Assembly (NCBI GenBank): GCA_029948255.1
Contig: JALIZF010001823.1
Span: 186,001 to 250,000 of the forward strand
Direction of reading: 5' to 3'
DNA from: Telmatactis stephensoni
Taxonomy: Eukaryota; Cnidaria; Anthozoa; Actiniaria; Isophelliidae
Length of the DNA stretch: 64,000 bases
Below are positions 1 through 11,654 of this stretch, piece by piece. Numbering within the stretch: the first letter of the stretch is position 1; every line of letters begins with the position of its first letter. The notes under the pieces were generated by a model. That model searched no databases, was not told where the DNA came from, and saw nothing but the letters and a program-made list of their open reading frames with translations. A program made the position numbers and the translations under genes.

Positions 1-215
1 ATATGGTAACGCGCTTTTCCGAACGAATCTTAAGAAAATATCCGATCTCAAATTTCATTTGTCATTTCTTCTCTTATTCATCTTATAAACTGAAACTTTT
101 CATTTTTATTAATATCGAGGTGCTCTTTCATATTTTGGAGTTCATTTTGATGGTGCTGCTTGATTTAGGGGACATCGGGTCACGTGACCTGTTAGTGCAT
201 ATGGCCTATTGGTAA
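1..215. repeat. Half of a foldback element, cut by window edge
   Basis: This stretch matches the right arm of the foldback at about 53985-54390. Shared blocks include 'aatatcgaggtg', 'ggtgctgcttgatttagg', 'atcgggtca' and 'tgacctgttagtgcatatggcc'. Only one arm is inside the window, so the other arm presumably lies to the left. The short ORF across it is a by-product of the repeat. Confidence 0.65.
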
Positions 216-589
216 ACCAAAGTATTGAGTTTGTGGACGAAACGCGGCTAAAGCAGATATATGTTGGCTAGCACGTTAGCGGATAATGTTTTTGCATGTG
301 TAGTGACAATTGTAGATGAAGGCCAACTTACTGACCTCCTAATGACTTCCATTTGACTTTTTGAGCTCAATTATCTAAAAAGATTCATCACGAAGTGATT
401 AGTCGTGTGTTTAAATCATATTGCATTGATTTGGTTCTTCTGTTTTTAATGAAAAACCTATTAACGAGGATGTATTATGGAAATTAGTAAATACATAGTT
501 TCTATTATATCATTACAGTCTGTATTCGCATTGTGCGTAGGCTATTAGAAACATATTTGTGCTATATATATAACCACGACAGGGGCACA
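216..589. other. Unannotated intergenic DNA
   Basis: AT-rich sequence between a foldback half and the 34-bp minisatellite. No conserved coding signal or RNA gene was recognised. Confidence 0.5.
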
Positions 590-1192
590 TGTCTCGTTGG
601 TGGATGCACTTTGTTGTGGCATACGCCTTGTTGATGGATGCACTTTTTTGTGGCATACGCCTTGTTGGTGGATGCACTTTGTTGTGCCATACGCCTTGTT
701 GGTGGATGCACTTTGTTGTGCCATACGCCTTGTTGGTGGATGCACTTTGTTGTGCCATACGCCTTGTTGGTGGATGCACTTTGTTGTGCCATACGCCTTG
801 TTGGTGGATGCACTTTGTTGTGCCATACGCCCTGTTGGTGGATGCACTTTGTTGTGGCATATGCCTTGTTGGTGGATGCACTTTGTTGTGCCATACGCCT
901 TGTTGGTGGATGCACTTTGTTGTGGCATACGCCCTGTTGGTGGATGCACTTTGTTGTGGCATACGCCCTGTTGGTGGATGCACTTTGTTGTGGCATACGC
1001 CTTGTTGGTGGATGCACTTTGTTGTGCCATACGCCTTGTTGATGGATACACTTTGTTGTGCCATACGCCTTGTTGGTGGATGCACTTTGCTGTGGCATAC
1101 GCCTTGTTGGTGGATGCACTTTGTTGTGCCATACGCCTTGTTTGTGGATGCACTTTGTTGTGGCATACGCCTTCTTGGTGGATGCACTTGAA
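590..1192. repeat. 34-bp minisatellite, about 17 units
   Basis: The anchor TGGATGCAC recurs every 34 bp from 601 to 1179 (for example 601, 635, 669, 1145, 1179). That is 17 periods with no length change; the units differ only by scattered substitutions such as gtggc/gtgcc and cctg/cttg. The unit lacks stop codons in several frames and 34 is not a multiple of three, so three frames on each strand stay open and carry the same repeating peptide. Those ORFs are read as artefacts of the repeat, not genes. Confidence 0.95.
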
Positions 1193-1868
1193 ATGTGGTC
1201 ATATGCCTTTCTAGAGGATGTTGTAATTTATTGCTTTAATTTTAATTTTTTGTTTGTTTGTTTGTTTTTGAAATGTTAACGCACTGATAGAGATTAAACC
1301 TTAATAACTTTGATTTACTCCTTTGTGGCTTTTGCTGAAAGTTGTACACTGATAGCTTGGCGACATCATTCAAACACCCCATTTAACAACATATTCTAGA
1401 AGTTTATTTTTAACTGAGTTTGGTCACGCGATATTTAATATAATCCAATTAGGATGCCCTTGAAAATTTTACCTTAAGTATCCATTGGAATAAATTAAGA
1501 GACTGCGGAGCCGAATTCATAGACGTACGTTTGTCTGCTCGCTTGTTTCTGTCAGCATGGAATGTGACCTCAGTGAACCCGAACGAATAGTACGGTTTTA
1601 TTGATCGAAGATTAAGGAAGATTAAGAGGCCTGTCAAAGCCTTGACATAAATTACTTGACAAAGGGTTTTGAGTTACGTTCGAGCTTTGACTAACATTTG
1701 GTTTGGTTTGTTTGGCGCAGACGAAGGAAAGTTTTCTTTGAGGGAACTTTTGGTCTTGAGTGGAATCAGGTTGGCACGTTTTCAGATCCTAAAGGTTTGG
1801 TTTGTTTGCGCAAAGGAATTTTTATGTTGGTTTTTCTGATTGAATAAATATGTGCTTTCTTCCCGCAG
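1193..1868. other. Upstream region of the FSTL1-like gene
   Basis: No protein similarity was recognised. A good splice acceptor (CCCGCAG) ends at 1868, so 1869-1945 is probably 5' untranslated exon and at least one upstream non-coding exon or promoter lies in this stretch. The transcription start was not identified. Confidence 0.4.
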
Positions 1869-1945
1869 TTTTAGATTCTGTTGGCAGCTTTGCAAGTTCT
1901 TGTTACCTTCAGTCCTTAGTGTTGAATCATCAGTGGAATATCAGA

Positions 1946-4900
1946 ATGAAAAAGATCTACATTTCCATTTTGCTATCGTGTGTTATGGGGACTGTTTTTG
2001 CGGTAGGTGACAAGCTAATTCCACCACGATTGAGTGTCAATGACTGAATGAATTAACCTTCACATCCGTCAGAGAGCGTTTAGAGAGAACAATATTTCAA
2101 AGATTCGGTTGAAATCGCAATAAAGATAGCAGCCTAACAGCTTCTACTTTTAATTCCTTGAGCTTTTGGTATGACATAAAATTTGTTTTGACAGAAATTC
2201 CAGACTGGAGAGAAAGATACGATGTGCATGTGTTTGAAACGGGGAGGTTATTATATTGTGGTGTTTTTGGATGATTGCTCTCCACTAATATCGGCTTAAT
2301 TTTGCCAAAACAACTACTGGTATTACTTTTGAAGAAACTTTTACAACATTTTCATAATCGAGTCATCATTTCTTTGTATCATATTCACTTTTAATTGTTT
2401 CAATTCAACCCTAAAATTGCACAAAATGTATATGTCCTCACTGACTTGAGTGGAAAGCGAAGTGATTAACAGTCGATGTAACTCGTGCATGCAACACATC
2501 CAGGCTATGATCCAATTCGTGAATTTCTGCCTCGATAGAATCAACACCTTCTGATCGACAAATGTACAATTTATTTTGCTTTTCCATCTTTCTAGGGGAA
2601 TGCCAGTGACTCCATTTCTGATGAAAAAATGAGAAGAGGTAAAGCTTAATTTGTTATTCTTAATTGAAAAATCTGTACGTACGTACGACTCACAAGTAGT
2701 TTAATTATACAACGTGTCAATAATGTTTAGTTTTCGTGATCATTTAACACGTCTCGTGTAGATTATACTGGCAAGAACAGTGTGGTAAACCAGTTCTGAA
2801 AATAATTAAAAAAAAGTAGAATTTTCCGGTGACCCCGTTAAAGAATTGACTAGCAACGTGTTACAAAACTAACGCAGAGTACCCCTATCGGTCACTATTC
2901 ATTTACTAGTTATTTACTATGAAAGTCTTAATTCAATATAGAATATCAAGACTGCATTATGACTTGATAAAAGCCACACTGAACATGCACTTCAATCGGA
3001 GTATCCTGATCGTTTTGCCTTTACGTTATTACGTACGCATTACTTACGTAATGCGTTGTACGTAACAGATAAGACAGAATGAAAAATTTACCTATACCAC
3101 CCTTTATTTGATTGGTTGAGGTGACGAATGGGGGGAGGGGTGGACTGGGATGGTCCACGAGAAGTGTCCGTTAGTTGAAGTTCAACCGTAAGACTTACAC
3201 ATGTTGTATTGACTAGACAAGTTTGAGAGAAGGTCAGACGCTGGTATCACGAGTGATGATAAGTGATGGTCCGGAACAACAGGTCTGACTTTGAAGAGAT
3301 AAATGAACTTTTGGAACGTTTTCAAGTTTTGTATTCGATTTAAAGGAATCACGATACCGACAAACCTCCATTAACGGCCAAAACTCTACAACGGTCACCT
3401 TTGGCCACTCAGAATCTTGTCTCTCGAGGAAGTGTTGCGTGACGGGATCGAAACTGGCTGATACTGGAATGCCAAAGTTATGCGCACCAGGCCACAAAAT
3501 ATATCTGCTTTGAATGCGTTGTTTTGTTATAGTATTTATGATGATAATAAGATTAGTTTAATTGATGAAATCATCATTCATTCATTCAGGCTAAATTGCG
3601 CCTGATAAGATTAATAATGCTGACTGAAGTCAAGAAAATGAAGAGGCTATCCCAATAAGGCTTGTCACGCAATGCTAGCGGTTGCGTTACTAGACCAAAT
3701 ACGGTGCGGGGGTACTTTCGGTATATCAATACAGGAACTTTTTAAAATTGATGGAAAAAGCGGAAATTTCAGGCCTATAGGAAAAGCATTTAAAACTGAA
3801 CCAGGTATTTTTCTCCACGCTAGATTGATTGAGCGTTTCTTGTCAAGATGTAAAATATCGAACAGACAATGATTCCAAATTTATATAATACTTAGTATAT
3901 TACGCGTGCTCTGATTGGTCGAAAACCATGTATGAATACAGCTAGTACACACGCATACATGACGTCAGTGAAACTTACGCGCGCTGTGATTGGTTGAAAT
4001 ATTTCGATGAGTATTATATAAAACAAATAGATTGCGTCTTTCCGTGGGTCTGCATTCTATAATAGATACACAGAGGATGCAAAAATCTGGCCAGGCAGAA
4101 CAACCGTCACGCCACTCAACTTGGCGTACTTTTTTGTTCTCACCACATTTTGACGTCATCTGTGCATTTATTAGAGTACAAACGCCCGGAAAAATGGAAT
4201 TTATTCGTTGAGTATTTAGACGCCGAACTCGACATGAATTTCCTTGCAACAATTTGGTATGGCACATGGCTGGAACGGCGTCTGTACTGTAGGCCTTTTA
4301 AAGTCCCTATGACGGATAATTTTTTATTTTCAAACTCAGTTCTTGATAGAAAGCATAGTAAAGATCTTTTAATCTTGTTTTTCCTCACTCCATATTTTCT
4401 GAGATATAAAGGTTTCAAATTTCAAAATGCAAATGTGATGACGTAAGAGGAGTAATCATTTATTATACAAAAACAAGAGAATTTAAATTACTTGTATTTT
4501 TCCATTTCATAACTCATTTCCATTGGCAAAGCCTGTTGTTTAGTGAAAAATCTGGCTCTCGAATTGAAGTCCTCGTTTTGTAAAACCCATGAGAAGTTTG
4601 CAGTGTTGCCTCCTCTGACGTCATTAAATTTGCATTTTGACATTTGAAACCTTCATATCTCAGAAAATATGGGGTAAGGAAAACCAGGATAAAAAGATCT
4701 TCACTATGCTCTCTAAAAAGAACTAAGTTTGAATATGCATCATAGGGACTTTAATAGTCTAACATATCTTGACCATTTTTATGTCACGCTAACTGGAAAT
4801 TTCTTTCATTTGTTAGAAAAACTGTGTTCCCAGCTTTCCTGTCACGCTGGTCAAGATTGTGTCGTAGCCTATGACAAAACTAACCAACTGAAGGGAACCT

Positions 4901-7900
4901 GCCAGTGTAAAGTAGTATGTCCAGATCGTCACAACCCTGTTTGTGGTTCTGACGGTATAACGTATCCCAACCACTGTGAATTACACCGAACTGCCTGTAC
5001 CAAAGGAAAGAAGATCAGAATTGGAAAGAAAGGTCCTTGTCAGCATGGTGAGTAGTTTCTTATCCTCAGACTGTCTATTCATTCACTGTAAAGTGTAGAT
5101 TTTGTAGAAGAGCTTAGGTGGGGCAAAGGAGGGGAAGAGGAGGATGGATTTAGAGTTATCTCGAACCTACAAAAGCTGTCCTTCTTGGAGTGGGGCTACC
5201 TGTTAGATAACTGTATTAGAGAAGTGCCTGTTTCAAGGGTATGCTTCCTAGGGAGCCCAGGGGGGGCGGGGGGGGGGGGGGGCGGGCTAGGGAGCTAGTG
5301 GAGCTGACCGAAGACTAAACATCATAACTGAACTTGTTGTGCAAGCCCAAATAGTTCGCGCGCTTGAACAATTTGTCATTTCGATTTGCACAAATTCAAT
5401 TGTGACTGATACTTTTATTTGCAGACGTCATCCCAACACATCCACATGTAAGGGTACAAAAGTCCAAACCAGGTAATATTGATACTTGGTGCATGTTGAT
5501 CTATAAGACTAGTGTGGACTTTAATTTAATTCTCCTCGCTCTACTTATACATGCACCGAACCAAATTGATCAATAGGCCTTTTTACTCGGTCTCAGATGT
5601 CAGATTCAGATCTCCGACTGTCAGCGTTTTTTAAAATAAGCATATATAGCTATTTCAAAAAAGGTTGACGGGGCGAATGGCGAATGGCAAACAGCGATTG
5701 GTGATTGCACGACCAAAAGGAAATTTGGGTTAACAAGAATTGCTTCATTTTCATTAATTAAATACCATGCAGTAAAGACCTTATTGGACAAAGTGGTCGA
5801 TAGGCGATTCATATCTTCGCGCCAGCGGTCTAATAGCGTGACCACAGTTCCTTTCGGTCGTACAATCACCAATGCAATCGCCATTCGTCCCGTCAACCTT
5901 TTTTGAAAAAGCTATATATATTGCGTTTGAAATACGCATGGCAAAATAATAAAGTGGGATAGGTCTAACATGACTTCCATGTTCTTATATTAGTTGTATG
6001 CTACGAACACGATCGTGATGAATTGCGTGACAGACTGATTTCATGGATGAAGGACATGGGGAAGATATTAAACATTAATTTATCGGAAAACAAAAACTTC
6101 TTTAAGAGGTTCTTTGAAGGTTTGGATACTGACAACAATGGCAAGCTCAGCAGGAAGGAATTTATGCAGCTTATCAAGTCGAATGAAACTGTTGCCAAGG
6201 TAGGAATGGAATTGTTGCCAAGGTAGGAATGAAACTGTTGCTAAGGTAGGGACTAAACCGTTGCCATAGCAATGCGCTTCCTTGGGCGTTTGTTGTCACA
6301 TCAAGATATTATTACCAATTAAGTTTACTAACTCCATGCAATAATTGCTGGGTTTCAAACAGCTGATGAATCTCATTATCCCCCTCAAATGGTGGCCAAA
6401 CATTGACCACCATGTGCTCTCAACCAGAGAATATTCTATTGACAACTTGTCATTCAGCTAATGAAAATTCCAACGAGATATTGAGAATGACTTCATATGA
6501 AACCCAGCAGGTGAGGTATGACGTCATTGTTACCATAGTGATACGCTTGCAATGTGTTTTACCTTAGTAAAACTCATGGAAGCGAATTCTAAAAAAAACG
6601 CTTCCAGGATATGATTGTTATAGATAAAAACTTTGGCTGAATGGTATAAAATAAACCCATTACTAAAGTATAAAATCATACGTACCAAATGTTGCCATAG
6701 TGATACATTCCCATAGTGATCCTGTACAAATACAGTAGATTTCGTATGTACTGTGAAAACGGCGACGTTCGGTTACGGCAGGAATTTCGAATAGAGCAGA
6801 TTTCGTATGAGTGTGAAACGGTCCGCGTCGTGCGCCGTGACCGTGTCAGTGCCGTGTTGTCTATAGAGTCGTTTTCGTACGAGTGGGAAACTTACCGTAC
6901 CATATCGTAACTGTACCAGTATCATAGTTTCTATAAAACATTCGAAATTCCTGCTGTAACCGTAGCGTATCGTAACCGTACAGTGTTCCCACTCATACGA
7001 AAACCACTCTAAAATCATTCGAAATTCCTGCCGTAACCGTGCGGTGCCGTTTTCACAGTCATACGAAATCTACTCTATTTCTACAGACAACACGGTACTG
7101 ACACGGTCACAGCACGGCGCGGTCCGTTTCACTCTCATACGAAATCTGCTCTAAAAACCTTTATAAAGCCTAATGGAGTCTTAAGGCCCTGTTCACACTA
7201 CGGTTCTAGATCGATCTGAGTTCGATCCAGCTTGAAGCGATGTACTAGACTGGATCGATCTCAGATCGATCTAATGCTGTAGTGTGAACGGGGCCTAATA
7301 AAACTTGATGCTCATAAATAACAGAAATGCTGTAAATTTTAGATTCCTGACGAAGACGACTACCTAAACCCAATTCTCCAGGGACTATGTTCTGATGCTT
7401 TAATGGCGCTCACTGATGAGGATTCAGACTGGGAGCTTAGTATACATGAGTTTAAGAAATGTTTGGACCCAGGTACGTAAAAACAAACCACATCTGTACG
7501 TAAGTATAAGTACAAGCAACATATAGTTAATTGCACAAACTTTGACTCTTTCAAAATTATCGAACATGAGGCGGCTGTTATAGGATTCAATTTTCCCAGC
7601 AACTTGTCTGGCAATGGCGTTGCAAAACAAGTTGCACGAACCATTGTAGGGGTGTTACCGAGTGCATGCATGCCGAAAAACGTTACTGCGTTTTTTTGTT
7701 TTTGTTTTTGTTTTCAATGATTTTGAGCGATCCAGGGTAGGTTACACGTGCACGCTGCAATGGTTCGTACAACCTGTTTCGCAGCGCCATTGCGAGATAT
7801 GTCAGTTGCAGAAAAAATTGCACCGTGTCACAGCTCGAATAGAAGCCGAGACCGAAATTGCTTCTGCTACACTTTTCATGGTTTTCTATTGAATGCGCTG

Positions 7901-10900
7901 AATACCAAAATGTGTCAGTTGCTTTTTTTTAAATCATCTAATCAACAGATTTCTTTATGTTCATTTTGGTTACACCTTTTATGTTCAATGAGTTTGAAAG
8001 GGTCCTGAATGTTTGTGCAGTTTACACAGACACGGTAATGTACTGACGCTTGCCTTTTCACACATGTATGAAATATGCGACCGGGTACTGACCAAGATTT
8101 GTGGGGAAAAAGTATTGATCAGTCTCCGTTCGCACGAGCTGATAGCGCTACTTCATCCACTGCATGGATAAGGATTTATCCATATAGTATAGGGCTATCT
8201 ACCCTTCGTCCAACAGGAGGAGTCTGGAGTCCGGGAGATAAAACACAAATACAAACATATTTCACTAAAGTTTAGTTATTTTAACTTCAACAGAATTCAA
8301 GCCACCTCACAAACGTAAGTAACCAATAGCAACAGTACACCCCAACAGTAACTTTATACGTGTGTGTCTTCCCTTGCGACTCCCCCGACACGTGCACAAC
8401 TTGCTTATGATGTCATTACTTATCTTTTCATAGAGTGCGAACTCGAAGGAAACATGTACGACGATGGCGCTGAGATTCCGACTGACTGCAACAGCTGGTT
8501 AGTCTACGAAACTTGTTGGGAATCCCGTTTGGATTCCTGAAAAACTTGTTTCCATTGTTTGTGTAAAATCAGGGTTGCTTTAAGCAATAAACGATTGATT
8601 TCCGTGGTTTATCGGGGAAATAAACCACGCGGGATGTTGGGAGAACACGAGAAAAGGCCTAAAAAATCACGAGCCGTAGGCGAGTGATTTTCGGCCTTTT
8701 CGAGTGTTCTCCCAACATCCCAAGTGGTTTATTTCCCCGATAAACCACGGAAATCTATCGTTTATTGCTTTTATAATATAGCGGAAAATAATTATAAGCA
8801 AAAAACTAACATTTAAAACCAAATTTCGCAGATGAAAATATCAATTCTCCTAAGAATCATGAGAGAGCCAATAAGATTGCTCATTACTTCGAGATTGAGA
8901 TACAACGAGCGTTGTGATTGGCTTGATTTTGAAAATGACGTCATCGACGACCTCTGCGAAGCTCGAAGAGACAAAAATGGCGTTGAAGAAGGTTGACATG
9001 AAAGTTGTGAACAACAAATTTGCTCTTTTGAGGTACTTTTCTATACTTTCTTCTGTCTAAGCATACATGTTTTCACTGAAAAATTTTTTTCCTTGTATGT
9101 GCAAAAAGTTTTAGGCGGATTAAGTCCTTTTTACAGACTTTTTTAAGCTTTAAAGCTTTGCCGTAATTTCGATGCTCTGAAAGTGAATGCTTTGAAGCAT
9201 AAATTTGCCTTTTTGCTCCTCGTGTTTTTATTGGCTTATTTGTACATGTGTACGTTTTGTTCACAGAAAAAAATATGTCAGAATTGCAGATATTTCAAAG
9301 GCAATTGAGTAAATTTAACGGCCTTCAACTATCACTTGTAAGTTTGAGAGTTTTTCCACGCTGTTGCTCTCTTGCTTGTTGTCATCAAAGCTGTAATAAC
9401 AGTCTGCTGAAAGGAACTATATTTTATCAAGGAAAGTAACTTGTTAATACAAATATTGTTAATAAACTTATTGTTCTTATAATACTGCCTGAATTTTTGA
9501 GAATTATTTGTTTTGTGAAAAACTATCCAAAGTTTCATACACAATTTCAGGTTTGCTCTTATCAGTCGCTTTTCATTGCAAAACATCAGGTTCTAGCACA
9601 GGCTTACCATATTGTGTCGGTGTGATGGTTGGGCTTCCTGTGGATTTTAACGGTTATTTGCTGCTACGTTTAATTATTCCTCCAAATTCGCCGAAAACTT
9701 AGAAATATCCCTCAAGACTATGATTGAAGTAAAGATTGACTGTTTATAAACACTTCTGGCGTATTTGTTTTTGATTTGGATGCGATTTAGGGTGGGTTTT
9801 GAGCGATCCTTTTTGACCACGCTTTCAAGTGTAGAAAGATCGTCTTTCTACACTTGAAAGCGTGGTCAAAAAGGATCGCTCAAAACCCACCCTGAAGTGT
9901 TTATAAACAGTCAATCTTTACTTCAATCATAGTCTTGAGGGATATTTCTAAGTTTTCGGCGAATTTGGAGGAATACTGAAACGTAGCAGCAAATAACCGT
10001 TAAAATCCACAGGAAGCCCAACCATCACACCGACACAATATGGTAAGCCTGTGGTTCTAGTGAAAGTCGTGAACTGTGACTTGCTAATATATCAGAAAAC
10101 AATAAAAAACGTATTTTATATTGAACATTCTTTTGTTTTTTATCTTTTTTTTACGGCAGAAAGAAGCGTTGAGCCGTGGTTTATGGGGGAAATATACCAC
10201 GGGTTTCAAGCGCTTTTTAGCCAATCAGAGCGCTCGTTAGAAAAAAGCTATATTATAATACCATTTAAACCATCCATCAGGTTGGAAATTCGTCTTCCAA
10301 CCAAAAACGGAGCGGGAAACTAGACTTTTGATAAATGACCCATATTATAAAATGGTACACGCGTCTACCGGAAGAACCGAAAAGAACGAGAAACTGAGTC
10401 ATTTTTCGGAACAATTTTTGTTTTTCCAACCGGAATTTCCGGTTTTTCCAGGTAAATGGTTAACACCCCTGTTATAAATTCTACGGAGCCTTTCAATATA
10501 ATCTGCTTGCATTCCTGTAAAACTTGTTTGCATTCCTGTTGAACCTGTCGTTGTGCGGTTTTCAGCACTGCAGTAATCGGCGCAGAAATCTAGCTCTCAT
10601 ATCATTCATGTGTAAATGTGTTTCTGTATTTTGCAGTGTCTGTGCTTGCGGAAATTGGGTTTGCACTGCTCTGAACTGCGAAGGTAAGAATTAGACTAAC
10701 ACTGAAATTCTTTCGTACATTTTACTTACACGAAAACAAAATTTGGCGCGAAAACGTATGTTTCAATGGTCGGCTAAAGGCACCCTAAACCAACCAAACG
10801 CGCGCGCGCGCTTGAATTTTGGTGCGAAAATTGATTACTGAATTTTTCTCCTCTCAGAAACCGACGAGAGAGCCGAAAACAAAGTGGAAAATCACTTCGT

Positions 10901-11045
10901 TTTGGACGGAAAGGAAGCTAAGAAGAAGTTAAAGAAAGAAGTTGCCCTGCATAAGGTTAAAGTGGCGAAGGAGGGAAATAACAGGGGAGAAGAATCTGTT
11001 TTAATGCTTCTCAAGCCCAAGAAACATTCCAAATCCAAGAACTAG
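1946..11045 (+). CDS. FSTL1: Follistatin-like 1 (SPARC-family) secreted protein
   Basis: Ten coding exons, all GT-AG and in phase: 1946-2002, 2596-2638, 4817-5047, 5425-5472, 5994-6199, 7343-7472, 8294-8314, 8434-8497, 10637-10683, 10858-11045; 344 aa (vertebrate FSTL1 is about 308). Residues 1-19 form a signal peptide ending VFA. Exon 3 holds a cysteine-rich follistatin/Kazal module (residues 37-109; CPDRHNPVCGSDGITY core). Exon 5 carries a canonical EF-hand loop (171-182, DTDNNGKLSRKE). Exon 6 carries a second loop (220-231) with Trp where the conserved Gly is expected. Exons 8-9 form a short von Willebrand C-like cysteine cluster (246-283), followed by a Lys-rich tail. This domain order is that of FSTL1, an extracellular glycoprotein that modulates BMP/TGF-beta signalling in vertebrates. 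SPARC is less likely because of the VWC-like end. Exon 7 is a 21-nt microexon. A poly(A) signal AATAAA lies at 11128-11133. Confidence 0.88.
2639..4816. other. FSTL1 intron 2 with inverted repeats
   Basis: This 2.2-kb intron holds a short palindrome at 3022-3066 (acgtacgcatta.../...taatgcgt) and a foldback whose arms are about 4290-4442 and 4612-4760. An antisense ORF at 3234-3497 has no recognised similarity. Confidence 0.6.
4290..4760. repeat. Foldback element, 150-bp arms
   Basis: The block from 4290 ('agtccctatgacggataat') through 4442 is repeated in reverse complement at 4612-4760. Shared segments include 'ttctgagatataaaggttt' against 'aaccttcatatctcagaaa'. It ends just upstream of the Kazal exon and looks like a non-autonomous inverted-repeat transposon. 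Confidence 0.7.
5642..5929. mobile_element. MITE with terminal inverted repeats
   Basis: Terminal inverted repeats of roughly 38 bp, 'atagctatttcaaaaaaggt' inward from the left and its near complement at the right ('accttttttgaaaaagctat'). There is no coding capacity. The terminal motif tatttcaaaaaaggttg also ends the element at 58156-58591, so the two probably share a transposase source. Located in FSTL1 intron 4. Confidence 0.75.
6716..7158. mobile_element. Nested MITEs of the gagcagattt/gagtggtttt family
   Basis: Several copies of one short inverted-repeat family inserted into each other, giving a largely palindromic 440-bp block in FSTL1 intron 5. Two terminal types are visible: gagcagatttcgtatgag and gag(t/c)ggttttcgtatgag, both followed by the internal motif cattcgaaattcctgccgta. 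Left half-copies at about 6731-6795 are completed on the right at about 7015-7075, with other copies between them. Confidence 0.8.
7185..7298. mobile_element. Small inverted-repeat element
   Basis: 'ggccctgttcacactacggt' at the left is mirrored by 'tgtagtgtgaacggggcc' at the right, with agatcgatct repeats inside. About 110 bp, hairpin-forming, no ORF. Lies in FSTL1 intron 5. Confidence 0.65.
8582..8770. mobile_element. Near-perfect hairpin MITE
   Basis: The arm starting 'aagcaataaacgat' and continuing 'ttccgtggtttatcgggg' is mirrored by 'ccccgataaaccacggaa' and 'atcgtttattgctt'. The whole 189 bp folds into one stem around the centre 'cgagccgtaggcgag'. A diverged fragment (gagccgtggtttatggggga) recurs at about 10172, so both may be ends of a larger composite in FSTL1 intron 8. 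Confidence 0.75.
9590..10062. repeat. Long near-perfect palindrome in FSTL1 intron 8
   Basis: Arms of about 220-250 bp meet at 9840-9842, with 'gtagaaaga' on the left and 'tctttctac' on the right. The outer ends are 'ggcttaccatattgtgtcgg' and its complement. The only clear asymmetry is an extra stretch of about 25 bp in the left arm near 9760-9785. No gene is inside. It is likely a foldback transposon or a very recent inverted duplication. Confidence 0.85.
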
Positions 11046-11519
11046 CTAAGCAGTCACAGTATTTCATGTACTTTGTAAAAATTAAATAGTAAATAAGTAG
11101 ACGGGATTAATTTCTATGTTTGCTTCAAATAAAATGGATTTATTTTGCTACATTGATTTTGTATTTTAAAAGATCTGCACAGGCCATTCATCCTTTCCTG
11201 CAACCGTGAAAGCAAAAGTTCTACTTCTGCAACTTTTTAGCGCAACGTTAAGTTGCCCGTAGCAGTTGCAGGGGTGGACACGGTGCAAGTCTGTTGAGTG
11301 TGCCACGTTTCAAGAAAAGTTGGCTCGCGCGTCAGATGGAACTTCAACTAAGTCATGCCTGGTTTTCAAAGAAGTACAAAAACGTCTTTAATGATTACCT
11401 CTATAAAATCTGTCTACTTTATAATTTACCAGAATGGTAGAACTTCCATAAAAGACCACCTCTCTTAGGCGATTACTTCTATATTTTACCACAGAAGCTC
11501 TTTGAGTGACCACCTTTAT

Positions 11520-11650
11520 CAGGTGATTGATAACTTGCGTATAGCGGCCCTGGAGAGGGCTGGGGAAGAGGAGAGGGAGACCCCCTCCCTCTCCACCCCA
11601 GTCCCCCTCCCCTGCCCTCCCCAGGGCCGCTACGCAGGCTACGTGATCGA
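11520..11650. repeat. GC-rich hairpin
   Basis: 'gcgtatagcggccctggaga' on the left pairs with 'ccccagggccgctacgcagg' on the right, around pyrimidine- and purine-rich centres such as gggggaag and ccctccctctcc. No coding content. Confidence 0.6.
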
Positions 11651-11654
11651 CCAT

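Noticed and set aside
513..1202. Long minus- and plus-strand ORFs (up to 229 codons) with repeating peptides
   Set aside because: They are the 34-bp minisatellite read in several frames on both strands; there is no independent evidence of coding.
3234..3497. Minus-strand 87-codon ORF inside FSTL1 intron 2
   Set aside because: Reads like ordinary protein in composition but matches no family I know and lacks clear splice partners; left uncalled.
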